Source: Lineus longissimus
Lineage: Eukaryota > Nemertea > Pilidiophora > Heteronemertea > Lineidae
Assembly (NCBI RefSeq): GCF_910592395.1
Contig: NC_088315.1
Coordinates: 10,792,501 to 10,856,500, forward strand
Length of the DNA stretch: 64,000 nt
Reading direction: 5' to 3'
Shown here: piece by piece, positions 22,832 through 33,020 of the stretch
Position numbering within the stretch: the first letter of the stretch is position 1
Layout: each line of letters opens with the position of its first letter
Made by a program: the position numbers and the translations under genes
The notes under the pieces: model-generated
Databases searched by the model: none
What the model was told of the DNA's origin: nothing
Seen by the model: only the letters and a program-made list of their open reading frames with translations

Positions 22832-23014
22832 TCACATTTGGTGGAAGGTATCCAGGTAGAAGTTTTTGGACTGTACAACGCACAGACTTCTCTTAAAGTC
22901 CACTTCTTTGTGGACGACATCGGAGACTGAACACTTTGTTATCAACTTCAACACATGGGCATCCCTGCATACTAAAGGTTCCATGTTTCGGTGAATGAAA
23001 TGGTCAGGAGCCAT
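22832..23014 (-). pseudogene. Possible degenerate coding fragment
   Basis: A 60-residue minus-strand frame with coding-like composition (DAHVLKLITKCSVSDVVHKE). It lies upstream, in the transcriptional sense, of the exon at 22232-22496 and could belong to the same decayed gene. No family is recognised and no clear splice sites bound it. Weakly supported. Confidence 0.25.
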
Positions 23015-23067
23015 GTGGTCAGCTGTGGTAAGTGACAGGAATAATGGTTACCGTTAAGATACTAGAA

Positions 23068-23570
23068 ACATTGACCTCTGTGACAGTGGAAATTAGGTCA
23101 AGGCCAAATATTTCAGCCACTATGTTATTCTTGTCATAATGATCAGAGTAATTAATGACATACATTTAAAGAATGATGTTGTGATATGACCTAAATAGGA
23201 CTTTATGATCTTGACCTATTCATCCCAGACATGTATGTCAAATTGACGTAAACCTTGGACAACATTGTAGAGATGCAAATGTGTCGACATATCAAATTTG
23301 AAGAGGTAAGGACAAATATAGAAATTCCAAGTCCATGTCAACAAATGCATCTGCTTGTATCTATTTTTACCACTCCGAAGTCCATTAATGATGTCATGAC
23401 CTCATTATGGTGTTCCCCAAGCTATTTCAGTATGGTCTCTAGGAGACCAGAAAGTCGGTCAAATTGAAAAAATGAAAAATGCGTATGGGCACATTTCAAA
23501 AAGCTATCATCAAACCAAATTTCAGTCATCGAACTCCAGCGGTTACGAAACGTTCTCCGCTAACGGACGA
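23068..23570 (+). mobile_element. Diverged relative of the GCTCACC-ended family
   Basis: It shares the ttgacctctgtgac and inverted AGGTCA module near 23073 and the ggttacgaaacgt...gctaacggacga motif near 23540 with the ends of 14390-15530 and 34831-35937. The order is the same but identity is low and the terminal hairpin is missing. Confidence 0.5.
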
Positions 23571-23573
23571 TCA

Positions 23574-23680
23574 CGCAGTATGACTGTATCAATTTAGCAG
23601 AATCCACTTCAAAAATATATATAATATGTTTTCATAAACATGATAAAGAAATTAAACAATTGAAGCAATTGAACAATGCC
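23574..23680 (+). repeat. Short third copy of the segmental-duplication 5' region
   Basis: The stretch from cgcagtatgactgtatc through gataaagaaattaaacaatt matches 1251-1345 and 11790-11890. It shows that part of the A/B unit is dispersed or was rearranged. Confidence 0.7.
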
Positions 23681-23734
23681 TTATAATTTCTTGAGAATCC
23701 GCAAGTTCTTATCTAACAGATCAATAACTCCTGG

Positions 23735-24088
23735 TCAATATGCCAAAACACCTGGGTTTAACTTTTTCGTAGTCAACTCCGTTCCACAACAGTTGGATCG
23801 TCTGCTCTTCACCACCCAATCATTCGCAACGATTAGCTGGGCACCGTGAATACAATATGTCAAAAAGTCAACGATAGATTTGTTTTGGTTACAATGGTAA
23901 AGATTTGGTGATCTTGTTGCTTGTAACAGCCACTTATGCAGTTTTCTTATTATATTAAAGACCGGGTATGTACTGCTGGTCAAGCACCTGTAATAAAGTT
24001 TTAAGCCCTTTTCCCTTTGAAATGGTACTTTATACATGCTCATAACCTTTTCCGAGACGTACCCAGGAAGAAACGTTTTCACAGCCAA
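23735..24088 (-). CDS. Hypothetical 117-aa frame, uncertain
   Basis: The minus-strand frame is open for 117 codons with a balanced composition (KTFLPGYVSEKVMSMYK, then FNIIRKLHKWLLQATRSPN and LIVANDWVVKSRRSNCCG). No domain is recognised. It could be an exon of the decayed gene at 22.2-23 kb, a stand-alone small gene, or chance. Confidence 0.25.
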   Translation of the reverse strand: MAVKTFLPGYVSEKVMSMYKVPFQREKGLKLYYRCLTSSTYPVFNIIRKLHKWLLQATRSPNLYHCNQNKSIVDFLTYCIHGAQLIVANDWVVKSRRSNCCGTELTTKKLNPGVLAY

Positions 24089-25209
24089 ATAGACCTATCT
24101 TAGCCTGTTAATTAAACCATGAAATTTTCGTTGCACGTTATGCATGATAATCTCAGGGTATGGGGGGTCTGAAGTTAGGGGGTGATTTCTGACGGCTTTT
24201 AACCAGCGAATAAGCTTTTTCACCACGACGGGTTAAATAGAGCCTCAAAACCACATTTAGTAAGCCAATTAGATTGTAACCTCATCATTTTCTTAATATT
24301 AAACACACCTTATTCACACTTCAAGAAGAACAATATTTTTAAATGGAAATTACCATTCAACTGGTATGGTGAGACCGCGCACTGATCTCGAACTGAACTA
24401 CTCTATTTTTCCTTTTACCTGTCCTACGGAACATGGCAAAATAATGACAAAGTCTGTGGTAGGCCTATTTTGATGGGGGAAGCTCAAGTCTTAGAAAGGC
24501 CTAAGTTACATAAAAAATGCAATACCAGTTGGACCGTGTGGTGTAGTAGGCTTATATAGGCCTAGAATGTATAGATTGTTGCTTGTGGTTCGATTTGTCA
24601 AGATGAGGTTACTTTGGATAAACTTTTTGCTCTGCATGTGGTGATTTCGATGGACAATGATGACGATGGGGCGGACGATGAGCAGGCAGGATATGAAAGG
24701 AGGCATCTTCATTGTTACAGATTAAATCAGCGGTTGGACTACGTTGATACTTTTTAGGCTGCACCATGCGATAGGCATCGACCATGCCCGGTCTATGCGT
24801 TCATTTGCGAACCATTTTAGTATCCACTCACGGCATTTCTCTAGACGCAAGGGCCCAACGCGCCGCGTAGCGGCAAAAAAGCGAAGCTGGCGAAACATTT
24901 ATAACGGGTCACCGTCACTTATTATTGGACTTATAGCGCATTTACGGGGTTGCAACTATTTTGCTTTATAGTGTCACCAGGAAAGAAAAGCATGCGACCT
25001 AACGCCGATCTATTTGTATAAAGTGATAATTGGAAGGTCTATAGTAGGAAATATCAATAAAATAATCATTCCATGTCGTCTTTTGAGGGCATTTTTGATT
25101 GTAAAAAATATATGTGTACGTCACCGTAGTCTCTGCAATGATAATTTTATCAGAGCAGTCTCGCGCAAGTAGAAGTTCTTTACCTATTAGTTCTTCACTT
25201 ATTAGTCTC

Positions 25210-25234
25210 AACGTCTGGCGCAAAGCCAGACGTT
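25210..25234. repeat. Perfect 10-bp hairpin with 5-nt loop
   Basis: AACGTCTGGC and GCCAGACGTT flank GCAAA, followed by tttcc. It is identical in the second copy at 57862-57886. It resembles a terminator-type stem, but in an animal genome its role is unknown. Confidence 0.8.
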
Positions 25235-25342
25235 TTCCATTACGATTTCACTACGATGTTTGACAAGAAGGAGCAGTGCGCGAGATATGCTAATGAGCAG
25301 ACTTCCCTCGCTTGAGTTTCTGAAGAATGTTCCATATCGCGC

Positions 25343-26285
25343 CAAGGAGGATACCGCGGTGACGTCACATCACGTGATCCCGACCCATATTAGTGATCGC
25401 TATGGCCAATCAGATTCAGTCTACTGACAGCAGCAGCACTGAACACATCTCCACGTCTCACTGTCTGGTGCGCTCCTGTACACAAAAACACCAATAGACA
25501 TGAAATATTGCAATACCTAGTATGGATTCTTCCTGTGTAAAATAATATTTACAGAGCAGATTAACTTCCACGAATAAAAAAGGCGTTTGGCGTGGCCAAA
25601 GTGCGGAAATAATGTCTCCGCTAAAATACACTACGAAATACACTAGGCAATGCACTACGCAATATACAGTAGAGATGCAATTGAGTTTGTTATTGTTTTG
25701 ACTTAATAGCCCGCCCATATCATAATATATTCATGTATTCATGAAGTATGAACTCATTTCTGTCCCATACAACTCTAAGAACAGTCAATTTCTCCTTAAA
25801 TCATCACCGAAACCACGATATCCGCAGGAAGATTTCGTTCTAGTGTCCGAAAATGCATGATCTTACAGGGGCGCTAACTCGACAAATAGAGGGGATCTAT
25901 GGGGATCTATGCGAGTTTTAGGTCCAACAGGTCTCAAACTTGTAAAATCTGTAAACATGCCTCCAAATCCCATTATGATAATGAAGAGATTGCCCCATAT
26001 CTGGGAGACTGTTTTAAACCCTCGCTAATTTTGGAAGATCGGTGCCCGGCTATTTGGTTTTAAAAACCCTATTTTTCCCCATCAAAACAGCACTTTTCAT
26101 TATTCAAATGATAGCTTATTGTCTGAAGACTTATTTCATAGCAGAAAAGTACTAATAACTCTGATTTGATGCGAAAAATCTAACTTTTTTGATGACTTGA
26201 TTTTCCCTTGGCCGTGGATCGAGTTTGTTTACATTATGCAGCGCCATCTTGGAAAAGCCGTGACGTCACCGCGGTATCCTCCTTG
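25343..26285. mobile_element. 943-bp TIR element with 9-bp target duplication
   Basis: The ends are inverted repeats, CAAGGAGGATACCGCGGTGA and its complement, with the match running on into cgtcac. The 9-bp sequence atatcgcgc is present on both sides (25334-25342 and 26286-26294) and only once in the uninterrupted copy near 57988. A 9-bp duplication is typical of Mutator-like elements and also seen in Merlin. I see no transposase, so it is non-autonomous. Confidence 0.85.
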
Positions 26286-27036
26286 ATATCGCGCTAAGCT
26301 CATCACTGCTGATTATGACAGGCGTGCAACGGTAGGTATCTGCTCCCCAACTTCCACCCTAATACGGTACAATAAGTTACCATTTGATGGGAATGGGACA
26401 ATGCCCTCACTGTGTATGGAGTCATAGGGATAAGAAGACATTATTCATTAGTGTTGGTACAAGTGATTTTGCCCAAAAAGCATGCGCATTCAAAAAACAA
26501 AATATACAAGGTATCACGTACATGACCATGACGACGTGCAGAAAGTGCACTGGCCAGTGCATACCCTATGGCTATGTACTAGTAAACATGGTAAACAAGA
26601 ACAACATCATTATTCATCGGCAGTTCATTTTACTCCGAGCTTTTCCTGAAACATATAGCCATGATGATTAGGCCTACCATGTACCATGACCAATAACAGC
26701 ACTAGATCATGTAGATGTCAACAAGTTCACATGAACCGTATAATCCCGCATGGCGCATGTGGGGCATGCGTCTAAACCAAAGCCCCAAAATCACTTGTTT
26801 TGGTCTATTTCAGTTGTGTTTCCCCCGTCTCCCAGTCCATAATACATTTACAGTTTACAATCCCCGATCATGGCCCAACAAAAGGTCATCGGTTGACTAA
26901 AGGAACACAACTGTTCAATGGATTTATAGTTGAATGCGATCAAACTACGTCTTTTCAATCGTGGATTGTAAATTTAACCCCATGGGCCTAGGGAAGGCCC
27001 TATAATACGGCGGCCCGGAGGGGACATTGTGAAAAA

Positions 27037-27237
27037 AATAATAAACTCGCACTGCGACTTTTTAAACACGCACTGCGACTTTTTAAACTCGCAATGCTAC
27101 TTTTTAAACTCGCAATGCGACTTTTTAAACTCGTACTGCGATTTTTCAAACACGCACTGCGACTTTTCAAACTCGCACTGCGACTTTTCAAACACGCACT
27201 ACGACTTTGCAAACTCGCACTGCGACTTTTTTTTATC
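27037..27237. repeat. 21-bp tandem repeat, about nine copies
   Basis: The unit is close to aactcgcactgcgactttt with variants. Reading it in any frame gives artificial repeat peptides (NSHCDFL on the plus strand). It directly abuts the end of the dispersed repeat at 27000. Confidence 0.9.
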
Positions 27238-30200
27238 CAATCACAGCCGTGTTTACAACGACATGTGTTGCTGCGCTTGAGTTGTAAGAGTTCATAATTC
27301 AGACAAGTATTTCACTTATCTGAATCTCTTCTCTACGTTTTGCAGGCCGTAGTTGGGTCCAAATGCTATCATGGAGAGTCATACCTCATGATGCAATCAT
27401 CAGAGCTCAGATATTATATAGGCCAACCACGTATAGAGGTAAACATGCTGGTGTAGTCTGAGGCTACGGTTGCCTCAGTGTAACTGGGCGTTAACTATAT
27501 ATATATATACTTACTAGTACCAATTTATGGGGTTTTTATATGAGACCTTAATATCTGGCAATTTTTTAAAACCCAGTTATGTGGCATATATATATATGAA
27601 TATATACTAGTAACGTCCACAGTGTGTATATGCCTCAGAGTTATGCAAGTGTCAAATATACCACGTTTTGGACACTAACTATTTCACTGGCTGCTGTTCG
27701 AGACAGTGAATTGTGTAAGCCTACCTCTAAATATATTTCATTGTTTCCAAAATAGGAAAACCTCACCTTCTCAAGGCGCTGTAATTGTTGGGTGTCACCT
27801 ACCACTTTTATTGATTAATCTGTAAAAATATTGTATTTGTATTCTGCCCCATTTTCTCCTGTTGTATGTCTTCTTGTCTTATCTGTCTGCACTGTGTTTT
27901 CAACCGATATGAATGTATCTATAGGTCCAATAAACTTAATTTGAATTGAATTTTTGAATTTTTTGTTGAGAACAGGAACCTCATGAGGAAATGCTATCTG
28001 TGACGAAAGACAAGTATAAAGACGGCCTAACTCTCCCCTCGGGTTCTTTCTACATTGAGCCACTTTGAACTGTATTACACGCCAAGACCCGACTGAATTT
28101 CGTTTTCCGACGATAAAGAAGAATATCCATAGGCCTGTTCAGCGCTCTTCAAGATTTTTGCAGTTAAGGCGTACCGATAAAATATATATACCCCAGTATC
28201 AAAATTGCCTCCTCACTGAAAACTCTTGGATATATAATATAATGTACCATGTATGTTTGCACCCAAGGTTATGGTTAGGGTTACTGTTGGATTGTGATGT
28301 GCTGCCATCTGACTGAGATAGTAAGACTAATTAAACGTAAAAATTGTTGGGCTTGTTACTCTAAGGCTATATATCATACTGGTACCATATAAATCTATAT
28401 ATCAAGCCTGCATAAACGTATGCCTCAAAATGATATAGCATGCCACTATCAAAACACATCAACATATAGGCCATAATTATATATGGACTACAGTTTCCAT
28501 CCGAACAATTTGTCTGGATATGAACTTATTTCTAGTCTGTTTGACCATAATGTGCTGCCATCTGGCTGAGGACAGAGGTAGCTGAACTCAGTAACAGGTT
28601 TGCCTGAATGTGGACGTCACCCCAAGGTCCTGCGAGAGAACTCAATGTTTTTCCTCTCAAAGGGCGCAACCAAACAACTCAATAATAGCCATAGTCAAAA
28701 TAAAAACCCAATAAGTTGGCTCCCTAATCAACAAAACTTGGGAGGAATGATACAGAGGTTATCACTCCAGGAAGGACAAAGAGTCCTGGTTATCAATCAG
28801 GAAAGTAATTCATCAATAATTATCATTCTTCTCTTTCACAGGAATTAGGGTGGTAAAACAGTGGGCATGTGTTAGAAGTTGTTGGCCATGACATGACAGT
28901 AAAACTTCAGTGCATTTCATAAACATTGCCTCTAACACAGGTATGTCCCAGCCAGGTTTTCAGTAGGGCATATGCGTGGGAGTTCTCAGGCTTTGGGGTC
29001 GAATCCCAAACAAGTGCACATGGTCTGGAATGGATCCCCTGCACTATTTGTTTCCAACACCGCTTTCTATCTTCCATTGAGGCTATATTTATCATTGTAC
29101 AGGACTGGACAAACTCTGGACACAAGAAATCAATGAACAGCATTTATTATCAAATTAAAGCTTTTACATGTATATCACGTACATGTAGATTGCATATCTG
29201 ACATATCTTAAGCAAACAGGATTAAATCATCCTAATATCAAGCCTTTGAGGTGGCACTGTCTGTATTTAAGATGGCACTTGGCCCAATATTCTCAGGACA
29301 ATCGATGGTCTTACTCCACTGACCAGCAGGACACTGCTACTTTAATTGGAAGCTGCGCAACAAAATGATTGGTAATAGACTGGACGAAACCAGAGCACAC
29401 AGTCGAATATTGAATCTCCAATATGATAAAATGAACACAACCTTTTTGGAGCGAGCAACAGATGACAGGGCTTTCATAACCTGCTATGGACGTGATTTGA
29501 AAATGTGCACATGAAATTCAGAAGTACTTGCCAAGTAAGCTCTCATTAACTTCCTCACGTTGTAATCCAACAAATCAGGATAAAATTGACCCTTGCTTAT
29601 CACAAATGTAATGACAAAACATCATCCACAAAATAATTCAGCAACATACTCTGTGCTTATTAAACAAGCCTATTATAAACCAAGAACTATTTGTGTGCCT
29701 TTTTATGTGTTTTGGGTTTCAATAATTGTGAATTACATGTAAAGTTCTATGCAAAAAGTAAGATCAAATGGAATGAAACTGAACCCTATCTCCAAAACAC
29801 TATCCTAAATAGAAAAAAAATTGACAAAATGCTAAAGGTTATGCACATTTCTTGGTTTACAGTATTGTTATAATTACTCAAAAATAATGGAAGCATTTGG
29901 CTTTTTGTTGATGACGTATTAGGAGACTGGAGTATGCGACTTGCATACCATGTTTGAGACACACCACATCATTAATGACGTAACCACACACATTAGGCCA
30001 CGAACACATCACTTCTAGTGGCAAAGACAGGTAAGTGATACCAATACCAAAATTACTTAGGTAAGAAACACAGCTTTGTGTCAGGATTTCAATGTTTTTA
30101 AGTTCAATGTAAACAAAACCCATTAGAAGATATTCACAGCAGCAGCACCAAGTATGGGGGGGTGGGGGTCTAAAATCTGTGAAAGAATATTTTAGCAACT

Positions 30201-30417
30201 TACAGACACCTGGCGAAATTTGTAAACATGTTCTGCAAAAGAAATTTTCATGGAATACATTATTTCCCACCAGAGAAATATGCCCCACAACAAAGGTTTC
30301 ATTTTAAGAATACTCCACAACTTGATAGTAGAACAAGACGTTGGAACTTCCTTGATTGAGCTGAATGTGGATGTAACACACTTTAGATATACCTGGGGGG
30401 GGGCTCAGTTAGCAAAT
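27238..30417. other. About 3.2 kb without a recognisable gene
   Basis: It contains TA-rich simple sequence (about 27490 and 27588) and scattered short frames with no family resemblance or shared splice sites. The motif atatgccccacaacaaaggtt near 30275 recurs near 57455 and points to another old dispersed repeat. The 3' UTR of the large minus-strand gene must lie in the right-hand part of this stretch. Confidence 0.5.
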
Positions 30418-33020
30418 CTAATCTTTGTTATTGTCAGCTCTCATAGCCTCGGTGGACTTTGGCAAAACGACTTTCTGTTTTCCCGTCACCAGGTTGTTCA
30501 TCTTTGTTCTTATCTGAGCTGGAGTCCTTGTTCCTCCAAGTTTTTCAGCAACAGCTGCTATTTCAGACCCTGGGGGATTCTTCTTTGCTTTTATGTATTT
30601 ATCCATGTACCTGAACAATATGCCATTTTCTTCTTCAGACCATCTTGCTCTCTTAGTTTTGAACATGCCGTCGTCAGTGGAAACCATCTTTCTCTTTTGA
30701 CTGCCATACTTCTGATCATCTGCAACCGCAGTAGCTGAGCAGCTTGGTTGTGGTTCTCCATCAAATGGACTGCTTCCATCGACATCATCACAAGTAAGTT
30801 CCCTGCTCTCTAACTGGTCACCTCTTTCCAGCTGATCATTTATGGAAACCGGGGGAGGAAGTTCTTCAATGTTAATGGCATCAAGTTTCTTTCCCTGGAA
30901 CTTATTGATGACACCATTCTCCATGGCAATCAAAACACGTGCAACCTTTGCTCGTTCAAGCACTGAGCTTTGCAATCTGTACACGTCAGTGTGGATGTTG
31001 ACATTATGGCCCATGTGGTCTGCTACCATCTTCAATTCATTGGCGGACATGTCAATTATTTGTGCAGTGGTGGCCATGTATTTCCTTAATCCCCTGGTTC
31101 GGATACTCGCTGGATTTCTGAGCATAGGGCATTTGCTCGTTACCACTCGGATTGCTTCACAGCCATCTATGGGTGAATTAATTTCTCTCGGTCTTGAAAA
31201 CACATATGGGCTGATGATCTTCCTCTTTTTTATCAAATACTCAATCTGTTCTACCATGTCTGGAGAAAGTAAGATGAAGACTTTGCGGAGTGACCTGGTA
31301 CTCTTCCCCCTCACCTCTATCAGTGCCATTCTTTTTGCCAGGACTCTTTCACTGACATCAAGAGATGCTAGTATTTCTTCATTATCCTTCTCGCTCTTTC
31401 TCCCTAGGAAGTCACTCACTTTCAACTCTTCTACCTCGCTCACTCTGCGCTTATTAAACAAGACAATTCTTGTCAACACTAGCTGACTTAGCCATTTCAG
31501 ATCATCATTAGATTGGTTTGTCCTCTGCATGGCTTTGCATATAACTGTGGAGAGCCAGTCTTTCAGCCTGACCAAATCCGTTGTAGAAGGAATATTTTCG
31601 GACTTATTGATCTTGAGCAACTTCTGTTTTCTCACACTAACAGAAGCTACATGATTATTCCAATGAGCTTCATATTCTTCCTTGAAGCATCTGGCTTCTC
31701 GCTGCATTTCCTCCGAGTCTTCTCGCATGCCCAAGCTAATCTTAAGAAGATTAGCCTGTTTGATGTAATGGCCGAGCACAATCGCAAGCTGTGGGGAACC
31801 ACTCTCTGCTGCAAGCTGCTTAACAGTTTTCACAACTAATTTGAAATGTCTAGCACTTAAAAAGTAGGTTAATGATTTCCGAAGAGCCCCCAATCCATCA
31901 TTAAGGGCTTTCAGTAGTCTGCCGAGAGATCGCACCTTTTGGCGAATGTTCATGAGATCTTTTCTCCTCTGGTCTTCGATTTCACCCACTTTACTCAGAA
32001 CAGATGCAGCAAATTCCCTTATCAAGGGATCATCAAAGCATATCTTCCTAATCCCTGGGTTAGATTTGGTTTCTTTCATGGCATTGATGAGATCATCAAT
32101 CATTTCACTTTCTTCGTCAGTTGAAGATGTGCGCAGAAATGGTTCAAGCATGATTCTTGCATTTCGGAGACAGTTTGTTTCAGGTTGTTCTCCACGTGGT
32201 CTGATGGGACAGTTTTTCATATGAAGCCATAGAGAATCCTTCAAAAAGAAGCCCACGCAGTATTCACATGGCAAAAAATCGTGTGCTTTTCTGTCACGTT
32301 TTTCACTTGGCCGCCTGGAAACAACAAATTCTCCCTCACCCAATTCAATGCACTTTGCATTGTGCTTGAAGTTCCCCCTATTCTGCAAAAGAAGGAGGGC
32401 ATTTTTTCTTTCAACAGATTTGACAGGAGCCATGAGTGCTGATTTTACATCCGATTCATTGCAATGAACTGCAAGATAGTGAACTGAAATCTTTGATTGG
32501 TATCGCCTCTCGCAATAAAGGCAATAGTCACTTTTACTATAATTTCTCTTTTCACTTTTGCTATCGCTGTGCTGCGGAACAGTTATGTGTGCAAACTGCA
32601 TTTTCACCTTGGCCTTAAGTGCCTCCCCAACATGATCTTCCGCAGCTTCATTTAAATCCATGTCTACACTGTCTGCACTATTTTCCAAGTCACTGCATTG
32701 TCTCTTTATATCGCTTTTACCATCTCTGTACCGTGGAACACTTTTCTTTGCCTTATGTTTCTCCCCATGATGATCATCAGCTTCGTTGCAGTCCATGGCT
32801 TCATCATCTGCACTATTTTCAATGATCACAGTATCAGATTCAGAGTCACCATCCGAGTCCGTTAAATCATCGTTCGGTCCCTGCTTATAATCAGGATCCT
32901 TTACAGAATCATCGTCATCATCATGTTCATCGTAACCAACTGTTGAACCATCACTCTCTGTGGCATGTCCAGAATCCATTGAGGTTTCAACATCAGGTTC
33001 ATTATCTTTATTCCAATTAG
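30418..33020 (-). CDS. Last exon: zinc fingers, tyrosine-recombinase-like domain, Myb/SANT-like domain
   Basis: Acceptor tcactgtattgcag precedes 33020. The frame enters in phase 1 and is open for 866 codons to the stop at 30418-30420. Residues are counted from the internal Met at 32979. An acidic, Asp/Ser-rich head (1-120) is followed by a C2H2-like motif (C153, C156, H167, H172) and a C2HC motif (C238, C241, H253, C257). A helical region comes next, then a tyrosine-recombinase fold (about 490-690): Arg in FNKRRVSEVEELKVSDF (511-512), Lys in VRGKSTRSLRK, RGLRKYMATT (R632), HMGH (H658) and HTDVYRL (Y667). The usual first His of the HxxR box is replaced. The C-terminus (776-835) is Myb/SANT-like (KRARWSEEENGILFRYMDKY). 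Crypton transposons use such recombinases; a long intact frame suggests domestication. Confidence 0.88.

Larger units (their letters stand above)
24842..27000 (+). mobile_element. Dispersed repeat of about 1.2 kb, copy 1, split by a later insertion
   Basis: It starts at gacgcaagggcccaacgcgc and ends at ctagggaaggccctataa. The same sequence, without the 25343-26285 insertion and its 9-bp duplication, is found at 57491-58717. It contains a 10-bp hairpin at 25210-25234. It also has an open frame of 95 codons (26384-26671, CPHCVWSHRDKKTLF with a CRKC motif) that is conserved as 97 codons in the second copy. No transposase is recognised. Confidence 0.8.

Noticed and set aside
27029-27297. Several open frames through the 21-bp repeat, on both strands
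   Set aside because: They exist only because the 21-bp period is a multiple of three and lacks stops. The peptides are pure repeat translations.
28960-29020. tRNA-like B-box motif (ggtcgaatccc)
   Set aside because: No matching A box, acceptor stem or anticodon arm could be folded around it.
30842-32224. Long plus-strand frames of 60-214 codons
   Set aside because: They are antisense shadows of the large last exon on the minus strand, which has recognisable domains.
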